Shown one piece after another: positions 1-10,220 of a stretch of 64,000 nt of DNA (positions are counted from its first letter, which is position 1; every line of letters starts with the position of its first letter). The DNA lies in the NCBI RefSeq assembly GCF_001922345.1, contig NZ_CP018811.1, positions 1,488,001-1,552,000 of the forward strand, in the 5' to 3' direction. The translations under genes were made by a program, and so were the position numbers. The notes under the pieces are model-generated. The model had not been told where the DNA came from and searched no databases. It was given only the letters and a program-made list of their open reading frames with translations. The DNA comes from Paraburkholderia sp. SOS3 (GTDB taxonomy: Bacteria; Pseudomonadota; Gammaproteobacteria; Burkholderiales; Burkholderiaceae).

Positions 1-143
1 CGCCGGATTCAGATCGGGACTCAGGATACTGAAGCGGCGGCGCGATGCCGCCAATGGGCGCGAAGTTTAATGTTCAGTCCGCAAACCACGCAGGCGCATC
101 GGCCGGTACGCGCTGCGAACGCGATTCGACGCGGCGCGCGCGT

Positions 144-500
144 TCAGTGTCCGGCTTGGCGCATCGTCAGCAGGTTTTGCACCGACGTGACGCCTGCCAC
201 CTTGCCTGCGGCTTCGCCGGCGGGCTGCACCATATCGTCGCTGGGGACCGTGCCGTCGAGCGTGACCTTGCCGCTGCGCGCGACGATCCGGATATCGGCC
301 GCGGGAATCTTCGCACGCGTGATTGCGACGCGCACATTGTGTTCGAGGCGGTGGTTGGCTTTGCGGATGCTTGCGCGGGTCGGCTGCGCATCGGTTTGCG
401 CGCTTTGTGCGAGCGCCGCCGCGCTGATGACGGACGCCGCAATCGCCACGCTGGCGACGAGCGTACGGGATGCGAACAGCTTCTTGACCGGGAATTTCAC
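144..500 (-). CDS. Secreted BON-domain protein
   Basis: A GTG start at 500 is chosen because a GAGGAG ribosome site sits 6 bases upstream; the reading frame stays open to an ATG at 578, but that extension has no signal-peptide logic. From the GTG the 118-residue product begins with a basic n-region and hydrophobic core ending ALA-QS, a normal signal peptide for periplasmic export. The rest is one BON domain (about residues 45-115) with the typical IRIVARSGKVTLDGTV core. BON domains are thought to bind membranes or phospholipids, as in OsmY. It resembles the BON protein at 61499-61852 across the whole domain. Function beyond envelope association is not visible. Confidence 0.85.
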   Translation of the reverse strand: MKFPVKKLFASRTLVASVAIAASVISAAALAQSAQTDAQPTRASIRKANHRLEHNVRVAITRAKIPAADIRIVARSGKVTLDGTVPSDDMVQPAGEAAGKVAGVTSVQNLLTMRQAGH

Positions 501-677
501 AATCTGCTCCTCTTGAATGATTGGCGCGGCGGGAAGATCCCGTGCGAGCGCAGCTGCCCGCACGATTTTGCGCGCCACGCATTCTGTCCGTCGAAAATAG
601 ATGGGACTTTCTTCCGCGCACTGAAGTTCTCTAAATGCACGGAATAGGGATCGATGAGAGGCGGGAAAAAGCGGGCG

Positions 678-703
678 AAAAAAAAGGCCGGCATACGCCG
701 GCC
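678..703 (-). terminator. Rho-independent terminator of the zinc-ribbon gene
   Basis: Read on the minus strand, a GGCCGGC...GCCGGCC hairpin (686-703) is followed directly by eight U residues (678-685). It lies downstream of the zinc-ribbon gene that ends at 862 and upstream of the BON gene, so it separates the two minus-strand units. Confidence 0.8.
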
Positions 704-770
704 AAATAGCTCTAGCCTATCCGAGGGCCTGGCGGCCAGAGCCTGAGGGCCTGTCTCTTGCGTCGACGTT

Positions 771-850
771 GCTCAGTCGACGTCGCTCGGTCGACGTCGC
801 TCAGTGAAGTCGCTCAGTGAAGTCGCTCAGTGAAGTCGCTCAGTGAAGTT
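771..850. repeat. Six-copy 13-14 bp tandem repeat
   Basis: Six head-to-tail units: two of 14 bases (gctcagtcgacgtc and gctcggtcgacgtc) followed by four of 13 bases (gctcagtgaagtc, the last ending in t). The array lies just beyond the stop codon of the zinc-ribbon gene (862) and before its terminator, so it would be transcribed in that 3' untranslated region. Confidence 0.9.
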
Positions 851-861
851 GAATTGAAAGC

Positions 862-1197
862 TCAGTCGAAGTCGAACATGTCGAATAGCGAGCGTTTCTT
901 CCGGTATCCGCTGTGTCCGTATCGGTTGTCGTGTCGATACTCGTCGCGATGCCGGTCGTCGTAGCGGCGCTCGTTGTCGTAGTGCGGGCGCGCGCGGTGG
1001 TGGTCCCGGTCGGGGTGCTGCCGATCGTCGGTGCGTACCGGCGTCGCGTCGCCAGCCTGGGCGCCGACTTGCGCAACGAGTTTGTCGAGTTCGCCTCGAT
1101 CGAGCCATACGCCCCGGCAGTTCGGGCAGTAGTCGATTTCGATCGACTGGCGTTCGGTCATCAGCAAATCCGGCGTCTTGCAAACTGGGCATTTCAT
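862..1197 (-). CDS. TFIIB-type zinc-ribbon protein
   Basis: The 111-residue product begins with a compact zinc ribbon: CPVC at residues 3-6 and CPNC at about 24-27, followed by the GVWLDRGELDKL signature of the zf-TFIIB family of small bacterial proteins. The middle third is rich in D, R, H and Y and is probably disordered. The C-terminus ends in the acidic-aromatic SLFDMFDFD tail. The role of the family is unknown; nucleic-acid or protein binding is plausible. The stop codon is followed by a tandem repeat and then a strong hairpin terminator, so it is probably a single-gene unit. Confidence 0.8.
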   Translation of the reverse strand: MKCPVCKTPDLLMTERQSIEIDYCPNCRGVWLDRGELDKLVAQVGAQAGDATPVRTDDRQHPDRDHHRARPHYDNERRYDDRHRDEYRHDNRYGHSGYRKKRSLFDMFDFD

Positions 1198-1310
1198 GAT
1201 GTGCTCCTTTGCGTTTCGTTCGCGCTGCCTGGCGTCTGCTTTGCGTCCGCTTCGTGCAGCGCTGGCGATGGGTTCAATCTACCGCGCTGCACGTCGAGAA
1301 AAAATCTGGC

Positions 1311-2105
1311 TTAACCGAGGTTTGACTTCGTAATTTCCTCACCTCGGCTGGCGGTTTCCCCGGCGCGGGCCGCGCTGCGTGTTCTTGTGCGGCGCGCGAG
1401 GATGTTCAGTCCTTCGACGAACGCGGAGAAAGCCATCGCCGCGTAGATGTAGCCCTTCGGCACATGCGTGCCGAAACCTTCGGCGATCAGCGCCATGCCG
1501 ATGACGAGCAGGAACGCGAGCGCGAGCATGACGACGGTCGGGTTGCGTTCGATAAAGCGCGACAGCGGTCCGGCGGCGAACAGCATGGCGGTGACGGCGG
1601 CGATCACCGCGATAAACATGATCGGCACGTGTTCGGTCATGCCGACCGCGGTGATGATGCTGTCGACCGAAAACACGAGATCGAGCACCAGGATCTGGCT
1701 GATCGCTGCCCACGCGGTCAGCGTGCCGAGCGCGCTTGCGGCGCCGTCGTTCGCGCCGTCGTGCGCCACGTGCTGGTGCATTTCGCGGGTCGCTTTCCAG
1801 ACGAGAAACAGGCCGCCGGCGATCAGGATCACGTCGCGCCACGAAAAGCCGTGACCGAACAGTTCGAACGCGGGCTGTGTGAGACGCGCGATCCACGCGA
1901 CCGTTGCGAGCAAACCGAGCCGCATGACGAGCGCGAGCAGGATACCGATGCGCCGCGTGCGTTCGCGTTGCGCCGCGGGGAGCTTGTTGCTCAGAATCGA
2001 AATGAAGATCAGGTTGTCGATGCCGAGCACGACTTCCATCACGACGAGCGTGACGAGCGCTGCCCATACGGCGGGGTCGGCGGCTAGAACGAGCAGGTAG
2101 TCCAT
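1311..2105 (-). CDS. TerC-family integral membrane protein
   Basis: A 264-residue polytopic protein of the TerC/YgdQ family. It carries the family's conserved acidic motifs in membrane segments: [11 protein letters not shown] near residue 25 and [12 protein letters not shown] near residue 142, with about seven hydrophobic segments overall. Relatives are linked to metal ion (manganese) efflux and tellurite resistance. The tail after residue 240 is polar and basic. It is divergent from the nhaR gene with about 147 bases between. There is no ter gene operon around it, although a TerB-like gene lies 1.2 kb away. Confidence 0.85.
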   Translation of the reverse strand: MDYLLVLAADPAVWAALVTLVVMEVVLGIDNLIFISILSNKLPAAQRERTRRIGILLALVMRLGLLATVAWIARLTQPAFELFGHGFSWRDVILIAGGLFLVWKATREMHQHVAHDGANDGAASALGTLTAWAAISQILVLDLVFSVDSIITAVGMTEHVPIMFIAVIAAVTAMLFAAGPLSRFIERNPTVVMLALAFLLVIGMALIAEGFGTHVPKGYIYAAMAFSAFVEGLNILARRTRTRSAARAGETASRGEEITKSNLG

Positions 2106-2252
2106 GGCGGTCGGTTCGTCTGGTAATCGAAAATTGATCGGATAAAACCGGAAACTGCGTGATGCGCTAACCGTTATTCTGGGCTGCTTTGTGCTTCGGC
2201 GAAATCAGACATAATCGCAGTTCCACATCGGTTTTTCCGAAGCGAGGCCCGA

Positions 2253-3134
2253 ATGCTTAACTTTCGCCATCTGTATTATTTTTGGGTCGTGGTGAAGGAG
2301 GGCGGCTTCGCGCGCGCGGCCGAGCATCTCGACATGGCCGTGCAGACCATCAGCGCGCAGGTGCGCGAGCTCGAGAAGTCGATGGGCCGCCAGTTGCTGA
2401 AGCCGGCCGGGCGCGGCATAACGATGACCGAAGCGGGGCAGGCCGCATTCGGGCGCGCGGAACAGATTTTTCATCTCGGCGCGACGCTCGTCGAAGAAGT
2501 ACGCGAGGCGGCCAGCGAGCCGGCCGCGCGGCTCGCGGTCGGTCTGTCGGATGGCATTTCGAAGCTTGCCGCGCATGCGCTGCTTGCGCCGGTGCTCGAT
2601 ACGCCGTCGCTGCGGCTGTTGTGCCACGAGGGCGAGCACGGGCAGTTGCTCACGGAGCTTGCGCAGCACCGGCTCGATCTCGTGCTCGCGTGCCAGCCGG
2701 CGCCGCACAACAGCGATCTGCGTGTGTTCAGCGAGCGCGTCGCTGAATCGGCGGTCGACTGGTACGGGCCGGCCGCGCTCGTCAAAAAGGCCGCCAAAGA
2801 CCACTTTCCCGCTTCGCTCGCGGAACTGCCGGTGCTGCTGCCGACCGGGCACGGGGCGCTGCGCGCGCGGCTCGACCGCTGGTTCGAGGCCGGGGACATC
2901 CGGCCGAAGATCGTCGGCGAATTCGAGGATAGCGCGCTGATGGCAGTGTTCGCGGCGCGCGGGCTCGGGGTGTTTCCGCTGGCGGAACTCGGCGCGGAGG
3001 ATCTGTCGATGATGCGCGGGCTGCGGTGGCTGGGCCGCGCGGACGGAGTCGCCGAGGAAATTCACGCGATCCGTTCGCGGCGCGGCCAGCATCATCCGCT
3101 TGCATTGCAGGTGCTGGCCGCGCCGCGGGGATAG
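2253..3134 (+). CDS. nhaR: LysR-family regulator, NhaR-like
   Basis: A 293-residue LysR regulator. The N-terminal winged helix begins MLNFRHLYYFWVVVKEGGFARAAEHL, close to the known start of NhaR, the sodium-responsive activator of the nhaA antiporter gene in E. coli; the recognition helix covers AVQTISAQVRELEKSMG. Residues 90-290 form the co-inducer domain. No Na+/H+ antiporter is adjacent, so the regulated target is not visible here. LysR genes usually regulate a divergent neighbour, and the divergent gene is TerC, which is a candidate target by position only. Confidence 0.85.
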   Translation: MLNFRHLYYFWVVVKEGGFARAAEHLDMAVQTISAQVRELEKSMGRQLLKPAGRGITMTEAGQAAFGRAEQIFHLGATLVEEVREAASEPAARLAVGLSDGISKLAAHALLAPVLDTPSLRLLCHEGEHGQLLTELAQHRLDLVLACQPAPHNSDLRVFSERVAESAVDWYGPAALVKKAAKDHFPASLAELPVLLPTGHGALRARLDRWFEAGDIRPKIVGEFEDSALMAVFAARGLGVFPLAELGAEDLSMMRGLRWLGRADGVAEEIHAIRSRRGQHHPLALQVLAAPRG

Positions 3135-3286
3135 GGCGGCGCGGGGCGGACAGGTCGCCCGCGCGCGCTGGCGTCGGCGGTTGTGCGCGATGGGCAGGCA
3201 GACGGGCGGCCCATGCGCTGTCGCTTGGTTGTCGCTCGGTTTTGGCCCGGTTTTGGGCAGGCTTTAACCCCGGCGTTCGCCCGGCA

Positions 3287-3691
3287 TTACATTGCGATCG
3301 CCGTGCGGTGCGGGCGCCACGCTTCGAGCATCGCGGCGAGCAGCGCGATCTCGCCGTCGGCGAGATAGTCGTCGGCGACGGCGACTGCCAGGCACAGGCG
3401 CAGCACCTTGCGGCGCAGCATCGGGTCGTCGATCTCGGCCATCAGCGTGGTTAGCAGATCGGCGTCGAGATCGTCGGCCGCGTCGGCCCACGAGGCGGGC
3501 GCGAGCATGCGGTCTTCGCACAGCGCTTGCACGATGCCGGGGAACTGGCCCGGCGCGAGGCCCAGTTCGCGAGATACGTTGAGCCGGTCGAGCGCGCGGT
3601 CTTCGGAACTGCAGACGTGTCCGTCGGCGGTCAGCGCCAGCGCGACGATACGGGCTGCGGCTTCGGGGCTGTTACGAGGATAGGTGCGCAT
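3287..3691 (-). CDS. TerB-like protein
   Basis: A 134-residue soluble, helical protein. The two ADG-containing acidic segments, ADGHVCSSED near residue 22 and ADGEIALLAAML near residue 115, match the paired metal-binding helices of the TerB/DUF533 fold. TerB proteins take part in tellurite resistance and stress signalling at the membrane. Here the gene stands alone, convergent with nhaR. The ATG at 3691 gives the family's usual length. The family call rests on motif recognition only. Confidence 0.65.
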   Translation of the reverse strand: MRTYPRNSPEAAARIVALALTADGHVCSSEDRALDRLNVSRELGLAPGQFPGIVQALCEDRMLAPASWADAADDLDADLLTTLMAEIDDPMLRRKVLRLCLAVAVADDYLADGEIALLAAMLEAWRPHRTAIAM

Positions 3692-3956
3692 GTCTCGACT
3701 CCTTTTGCGGATCGGATCCGCGGTGATGGGAGCGCTCAGTGTCGGGGATGCGTGCAGCCGGATAAACCTGCAAACGCGGAAGCCGCGGTTCGGAAAAAGC
3801 GAAGTGCGAGGGGGCGAAGATCGAAGATGGGGGCGCGTTGTCAGCAGCGCGGTAGCGACGTGTCAGCATCTTGGGCTACGCTATAGGGGTCCGCAGGCGC
3901 AGTGCCGGATGAGTCCGGCGGCATGCGGACAATCTGAACGAATAACGACCACACAC

Positions 3957-4181
3957 ATGCCTGCTACTCCTGAACATTCGAAAAATGCGCGCAAGCCGTC
4001 GCAAGCGGTGCTGGCCGCCATCACGTGGCTGGTCGGCATTGGCGTACTCGTGCTCGGCTTTGGTGGGCTCTATTGGTATGTTGCGATCGAGCGCAACGAA
4101 CTGCCGTGGGGGGCGTTACTGCTGATTCCGTGCGTGGCGGTGATTGCGGCGGTGACCTTTCGTAACTACTTCAGCCGGTGA
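3957..4181 (+). CDS. Small two-helix membrane protein, hypothetical
   Basis: A 74-residue reading frame starting at an ATG at 3957. It has a short polar N-terminus, a long hydrophobic segment (about residues 16-42), a polar loop with a charged ERNELPWG turn, a second hydrophobic segment (about 50-66) and a basic end, so it should be a hairpin inner-membrane protein. The same frame is open upstream to 3684, but that part looks like non-coding sequence. The upstream ribosome site is poor. I do not recognise the family; the membrane pattern is the main support. Confidence 0.5.
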   Translation: MPATPEHSKNARKPSQAVLAAITWLVGIGVLVLGFGGLYWYVAIERNELPWGALLLIPCVAVIAAVTFRNYFSR

Positions 4182-4556
4182 TGGGTCAAAAAGCATAAGA
4201 ACGGAAGGACCCGCCAGTCCCGTGCATCGTCCGCCAGTGCTGGATGTCATACCTTGCGCAACGTTTTTGCGCGCCATGCAGACCCGGCCCTGCGCATACA
4301 GGTTGTGTCTGCGTGCGCACGTCGAGCGCGCGCGTGCGCCTACGCCCAGGCACGTTCTGGACGTTGCAGCAAACCGCGACAGTCATGACTGCCATTCCGC
4401 ACAGTGCGTCCGGCAACTGGCCATGCGCATCAATCCTGAATCGACGCGGAATAATGCGGCACGTGAAGCGTTGCTCCGAATGATCGTCAGATTTTGACGA
4501 CGGATAGCAGGCAGCGTTGCCTGATCTGCTTCCCATCACATCATCGGAGACCTCTC
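4182..4556. other. Intergenic stretch without a supported gene
   Basis: About 375 bases between the small membrane protein and the aldehyde dehydrogenase. Short open frames exist on both strands, but none has a ribosome site or a recognisable product. It presumably holds the dehydrogenase promoter; I could not pick a convincing one. Confidence 0.5.
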
Positions 4557-5978
4557 ATGCAGATCATCGAGCACATTTACGTGGACGGATCGTTCGTCGT
4601 GCCGCACGGAAGCGAAATGTTCGACCTGTTCAACCCGGCAACGGAGCAGGTCATAGGACGCGTTCGTCTCGCGGACGAGCACGATGCCAATCGCGCAGTC
4701 GCGGCCGCGAAGCGCGCGCTCGTATCGTTTTCGCGGACCAGCAAGAGCGAACGGCTCGACATGCTGCAACGTATTCTGAAAGCGATTCAGGCAAAAGAGG
4801 ACGAACTGACCGAAGCCTCGATGCTGGAGTTCGGCGCGCCGGCGATGTCCGCGCGCTTTCACGCGAAGGGCGCTGCGACGATGTTCGAGCAGGCCTTGAA
4901 GGTCTTGCGCGAATACGATTTCAAGCGGCGCGTTGGCAGCAGTGAGGTCGTGATGCAGCCTGTCGGCGTGGCCGCGCTGATCACGCCGTGGAACGCCAAT
5001 GCGATATTCATTGCCGGCAAGCTTTCGGTTGCCTTGGCGGCCGGCTGCACGGCGGTGCTCAAGCCTAGCGAAATGAGTGCGACGCAGACGCGCGTCATGA
5101 CCGAGGCTTTGCATGACGCCGGTTTGCCGGCGGGCGTGGTCAATATCGTGACAGGTCGTGGCGACGTGGTAGGCGAGACGCTCAGCGCGCATCCCGATGT
5201 CGCGAAGATTTCATTTACCGGTTCGACGGCGGTCGGCAAGCGCATTTTGCGGACAGGTGCCGAAACGCTCAAACGTACGACGCTCGAGTTGGGCGGTAAG
5301 TCGCCGTTCATTATTCTCGACGACGCGGATCTCGCCACGGCGGCGCCGGTCGCGGTGCAGGCGGGCTTTACGAACGGCGGTCAGGCATGCAATGCAGGGT
5401 CGCGGATACTGATCGACGAGCGTCGGCTTGCCGAGTTCGAGAAACGGGTGATCGAGGCGGTCGGGCAATTCAAGCCGGGCGAGCCGCGCGCTGCGGACAC
5501 GAGAATCGGGCCGATGGTGAGCGAGAAGCAGTGGCAGCGGGTGCAGCGCTATATCCGTCTGGGTCTGGAAGAGGGCGCGCGGCTGTTGACGGGAGGCGAG
5601 GGGCGCCCCGCGGGGATGTCGTCGGGCTGGTTCGTCAAACCTACGGTGTTCAGCGACGTGCGCAACGATATGACGATCGCGCGGGAGGAAATTTTCGGGC
5701 CGGTGCTGTCGATCATTCCGTATCGCGACGTTGAAGATGCGATCGCCATTGCTAACGACACGCCGTATGGATTGCAGGCGTATGTGATGTCCGCGCAGGA
5801 TAAACGCGCGCAGGACGTCGCTGCGCGTATTGATGCGGGGCGTGTGTTGATCAATGGACTTCACTACGATTTCGATGTGCCGTTCGGTGGCTTCAAGCAG
5901 TCCGGACTCGGGCGGGAGTTGGGCGTGGCGGGGCTCGAGGCTTATCTTGAGCCGAAAGCGGTGCTGGGCGTGGGGTGA
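4557..5978 (+). CDS. NAD(P)-dependent aldehyde dehydrogenase
   Basis: The ATG at 4557 is chosen because GGAGA lies 6 bases upstream; the frame is open further but those residues do not resemble the family. The 473-residue product is a full-length aldehyde dehydrogenase. It has the cofactor region with ITPWNANAI near residue 142, the general base Glu244 in LELGGKSPF, and the catalytic cysteine Cys278 in NGGQACNAGSR. The C-terminal FGGFKQSGLGRE motif is also present. It would oxidise an aldehyde to its acid; the substrate cannot be told. It stands alone between two intergenic gaps. Confidence 0.9.
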   Translation: MQIIEHIYVDGSFVVPHGSEMFDLFNPATEQVIGRVRLADEHDANRAVAAAKRALVSFSRTSKSERLDMLQRILKAIQAKEDELTEASMLEFGAPAMSARFHAKGAATMFEQALKVLREYDFKRRVGSSEVVMQPVGVAALITPWNANAIFIAGKLSVALAAGCTAVLKPSEMSATQTRVMTEALHDAGLPAGVVNIVTGRGDVVGETLSAHPDVAKISFTGSTAVGKRILRTGAETLKRTTLELGGKSPFIILDDADLATAAPVAVQAGFTNGGQACNAGSRILIDERRLAEFEKRVIEAVGQFKPGEPRAADTRIGPMVSEKQWQRVQRYIRLGLEEGARLLTGGEGRPAGMSSGWFVKPTVFSDVRNDMTIAREEIFGPVLSIIPYRDVEDAIAIANDTPYGLQAYVMSAQDKRAQDVAARIDAGRVLINGLHYDFDVPFGGFKQSGLGRELGVAGLEAYLEPKAVLGVG

Positions 5979-6259
5979 GCCAGGAATTGGCGGGGTTGTT
6001 CGGCCGGGTTGTTGCTCGGGACTGAATGCGGGTTTCCCCTCATACGCAGGTGTTGCGCAGCATCACTGCGGTATCGGCGTGCGAATCGCGAGGCGATGCC
6101 ATTTGCCAGTGGGGCCCGCGTTCTGGTGGAAATCCGCCATGTTATTGATTCGTCGGGAGTTTTTCGCGTCGATAGACGCCTGAGATCGCATGAAGCTCAA
6201 AACTATGAAAACAAAATTCAAGGTTAATTGAGCCTCGACATAAAGCGTCATCCCCCTTC

Positions 6260-6288
6260 TTGAATTTGTCACTGCCCCTCCATATAAT
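6260..6288 (+). promoter_or_regulatory. Sigma70-like promoter of groESL
   Basis: TTGAAT (6260-6265) and TATAAT (6283-6288) are separated by exactly 17 bases, close to the sigma70 consensus. CTTGAA followed by a C-rich stretch at the same place also loosely fits a sigma32 heat-shock promoter. Transcription should begin inside the adjoining CIRCE operator. Confidence 0.75.
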
Positions 6289-6314
6289 TAGCACTCGTCG
6301 CACTTGAGTGCTAA
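6288..6314 (+). promoter_or_regulatory. CIRCE operator (HrcA binding site)
   Basis: A perfect TTAGCACTC-N9-GAGTGCTAA inverted repeat, the CIRCE element bound by the HrcA repressor. It overlaps the last base of the -10 box and the expected start site, so bound HrcA would block initiation of groESL and heat would relieve it. Confidence 0.95.
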
Positions 6315-6388
6315 CAATTTCTCCGGCCGGGCTCTCCGGCCGGGTTTGTCCTAAGCGTTCTTCAGTCTCAACCAAGAGAGGAGTATGT

Positions 6389-6679
6389 ATGAACCTTCGT
6401 CCTTTGCATGATCGCGTGATCGTCAAGCGTCTTGACCAGGAAACCAAGACCGCTTCGGGCATCGTGATCCCCGACGCCGCAGCGGAAAAGCCCGATCAAG
6501 GCGAAATTCTGGCAGTCGGCCCGGGCAAGCGTGACGACAAGGGCGGCCTGATCCAGCTCGACGTGAAGGTGGGCGATCGCGTCCTGTTCGGCAAGTACGC
6601 TGGCCAGACCGTCAAGGTCGACGGCCAGGAACTGCTCGTGATGCGCGAAGAAGACATCATGGCTGTGGTGAACAAGTAA
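6389..6679 (+). CDS. groES: Co-chaperonin GroES
   Basis: A 96-residue GroES (Cpn10), the heptameric lid of the GroEL folding chamber in the cytoplasm. It begins [16 protein letters not shown], contains the mobile-loop region around [15 protein letters not shown], and ends with the REEDIMAVV segment. The ATG at 6389 is preceded by AGAGGAG and gives the normal family length. It is first in the groES-groEL operon, with 45 bases before groEL, and is controlled by the overlapping CIRCE operator and promoter. Confidence 0.98.
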   Translation: MNLRPLHDRVIVKRLDQETKTASGIVIPDAAAEKPDQGEILAVGPGKRDDKGGLIQLDVKVGDRVLFGKYAGQTVKVDGQELLVMREEDIMAVVNK

Positions 6680-6721
6680 GTTCAACGTTCCCAGTTCATT
6701 CAAAAGCATTCAAGGAGTTAG

Positions 6722-8365
<1,644 letters not shown>

Positions 8366-8452
8366 TTCGACGTCGAGTCGAAGCGCATGTTGGAGCGCGC
8401 CGCGAGGCGCGCTTCTAGCCACGTTCCTGGCCACGTTCCTGGCCGGAAAGAA

Positions 8453-8489
8453 AACCCGCAGCGTGAGAAATCACGGTGCGGGTTTTTTT
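8453..8489. terminator. Terminator between groEL and the ThiD-like gene
   Basis: A long stem, AACCCGCA(g)CGTGA with TCACG(g)TGCGGGTT around a GAAA loop, is flanked by A residues on the left and seven T residues on the right. It can end transcripts from both directions, serving the convergent groEL and ThiD-like genes. Confidence 0.9.
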
Positions 8490-8492
8490 ATA

Positions 8493-9353
8493 TCAATGCC
8501 GCGCCTCTCCCGGCGCATCGCTTTTGCCGCTCGCGGTCGGCGCATCTTCATCGGTTTCTCTGGCCCAGAAAAACCGGTCGGGAAGGTAGGCTCCCATGCC
8601 AGGCCGAAACGCGTTCTGCATTGCCTGGAACATGTACTCCTGCGCTTCGCGCACCGCTTCCGCCGGGTCCTGGCCATTCGCGAGCAAGGCCGCGATTGCC
8701 GCGCCAAGCGTATCGGTCATCCCCGTCACGCGCTGCGCGCCGCGGTCCCACAAGTCCTGCCGCAACTGGCCGTCCTCGCAGTAAAGCGTGTTGACGAGCC
8801 GATGCGTGCCCGTTTCCATCGACAGAATGTACTCGCAGCCTTGCGACAGCAGATGCGACACGGCCGCGTCGAGCGTCGGCGCCTCGGCGTCGCCGTCGGG
8901 CTGCGCGAGCGCGAGCAGCGCCGCGTGGTCGGCGACGAGCAGCGTGGTTTGCGGGGCGAGCAGGTCTGCGATCGCCTCGCGCAATTCGTCGGCGGCGAGC
9001 ACGTGTTCGTCATCGAGCGTGAAGTCGGGCGCGAGAATCAGCGGCACGTCGTCATAGTCGGCGACGACTTCGGCGATCGCGCTCACCACTTCGGCGCGGG
9101 TGGCCGCGCCGACCTTGAATGCGGCGATCGGCATGTCTTCGAGCAGCATGCGCGCCTGAGTCGCGACGGTCTCCGGGTCGAGCGCGGTGACTTCGTCGCA
9201 ACTCGCCGAGTCGCGCACGGTATAACCGGTCAGCACCGTGACGCCGTGGCAGCCCATGCTGGCCAGCGTCATCAGATCCGCTTGCAGGCCGGAGGCGCCG
9301 GTGGGGTCGGACAGGCCGAAGGTCAGAACGATCGGAGGGGTGTCGCTGGGCAT
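8493..9353 (-). CDS. Divergent ThiD-like (hydroxymethylpyrimidine kinase family) protein
   Basis: A 286-residue ribokinase-fold protein. The N-terminal LSDPTGASGLQADLMT matches the substrate-site motif of ThiD (HMP/HMP-P kinase of thiamine synthesis), and GMTDTLGAAIAALL near residue 230 matches the anion-hole helix. In ThiD this second motif reads GTGCTLSAA with a cysteine; here that position is aspartate, as in the sugar-kinase branch. The ThiD DPVM motif is also missing. The ATG at 9353 is used; the frame continues to 9428, but that part would be an odd hydrophobic leader encoded over a tandem repeat. No other thiamine gene is nearby. The family call is firm, the substrate less so. Confidence 0.7.
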   Translation of the reverse strand: MPSDTPPIVLTFGLSDPTGASGLQADLMTLASMGCHGVTVLTGYTVRDSASCDEVTALDPETVATQARMLLEDMPIAAFKVGAATRAEVVSAIAEVVADYDDVPLILAPDFTLDDEHVLAADELREAIADLLAPQTTLLVADHAALLALAQPDGDAEAPTLDAAVSHLLSQGCEYILSMETGTHRLVNTLYCEDGQLRQDLWDRGAQRVTGMTDTLGAAIAALLANGQDPAEAVREAQEYMFQAMQNAFRPGMGAYLPDRFFWARETDEDAPTASGKSDAPGEARH

Positions 9354-9386
9354 GAAAGGAGGAAAAAAAATCGAAGCAAATAAGGA

Positions 9387-9434
9387 GGCCAACAGGAAGG
9401 CCAACAAAACGGCCAACAGGAAGGTCAAAAAGCA
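9387..9434. repeat. Four-copy 12 bp tandem repeat
   Basis: Four 12-base units (ggccaacaggaa, ggccaacaaaac, ggccaacaggaa, ggtcaaaaagca) lie just upstream of the ThiD-like start. They would be in its 5' leader on the minus strand. Confidence 0.8.
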
Positions 9435-9630
9435 GGCCCATACGCATGGGTCGGCTCAATTATGCGGCTTTCTCCCGCGACGAGGCGGTTTTTCGCACGC
9501 GCGAGCGTCGCTGCGCGTTCGCAAAAATTTGCTGCAGCGCAGAATCGTTCATTGCTTTCGCTAGGCATGGGGGCGGCAACACGGTACCATCATGGCTCCC
9601 GTTTTAACGGACTTTTCGACGCGCAAAAGA

Positions 9631-9801
9631 ATGGAATATAGAAGCTGGATGTGCCTGATCTGCGGCTGGATTTACGAGGAAGAAGCCGGCTTGCCGGACG
9701 AAGGTATTGCGCCGGGCACGCGCTGGGAGGATGTGCCGATCAACTGGACCTGTCCCGAGTGCGGGGCGCGTAAGGAAGACTTCGAAATGGTCCAGATCTG
9801 A
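9631..9801 (+). CDS. Rubredoxin
   Basis: A 56-residue rubredoxin, a small cytoplasmic one-electron carrier with a single iron held by four cysteines. The ligands are visible: Cys8 and Cys11 (CLIC) and Cys41 and Cys44 (CPEC), with the conserved WEDVP and ARKEDFE segments between and after them. The start is set at the ATG at 9631 because the family begins with MEYxSWMC; the frame also has an ATG at 9592. The redox partner is not encoded nearby. Confidence 0.95.
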   Translation: MEYRSWMCLICGWIYEEEAGLPDEGIAPGTRWEDVPINWTCPECGARKEDFEMVQI

Positions 9802-10220
9802 CCGGTCTGCCGGTCGGTTCTGCGGCCGGCTTTACGCTTCTTTACGTCAGATGGCGGGGCGGGTTTTCGCGGCTGATGCCTGCGTTCTTCACGCCCTGAT
9901 TTCGCGTCGGTTTTTGCGTCGGTTCCCGCAGTTTTGACGCTCGGCGCCTGAGTTGATGCGCGATCTGTGCGTACGATCCTCGCGTATTGCGGCAGGCGCA
10001 TCCTCGAGGCTCGCGACGTACGCGGCGCATCGCAGCGTACCGGGCGTCTTGCGTGCCCCGCGGGTGAACCGACTCGAGCGTCGCGCGTACGGGTGACGCG
10101 ATACAGTTGCGGCCGCACGATTTCAGAGCGCACACGGCGGCGTAACCGGCGCGTCATGGCAGGTCGTCGTCCCGGTTCTAGCGTCGGTTTCGGTCTGTCG
10201 GCGTTTCTGCACACGTGCTC
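9802..10220. other. Intergenic stretch without a supported gene
   Basis: About 419 bases, GC-rich, between rubredoxin and the FimL/ChpA-like gene. Short frames exist, none with a recognisable product. GC-rich inverted sequences just after rubredoxin (9802-9835) could fold but lack a clear U-tract. Confidence 0.4.

Noticed and set aside
771..850. CRISPR-like array
   Set aside because: Units are 13-14 bases, contiguous and without spacers; no cas gene is near.
1464..2087. 207-codon open frame opposite the TerC gene
   Set aside because: Asp/Arg/His-rich shadow of a membrane-protein gene, with no ribosome site.
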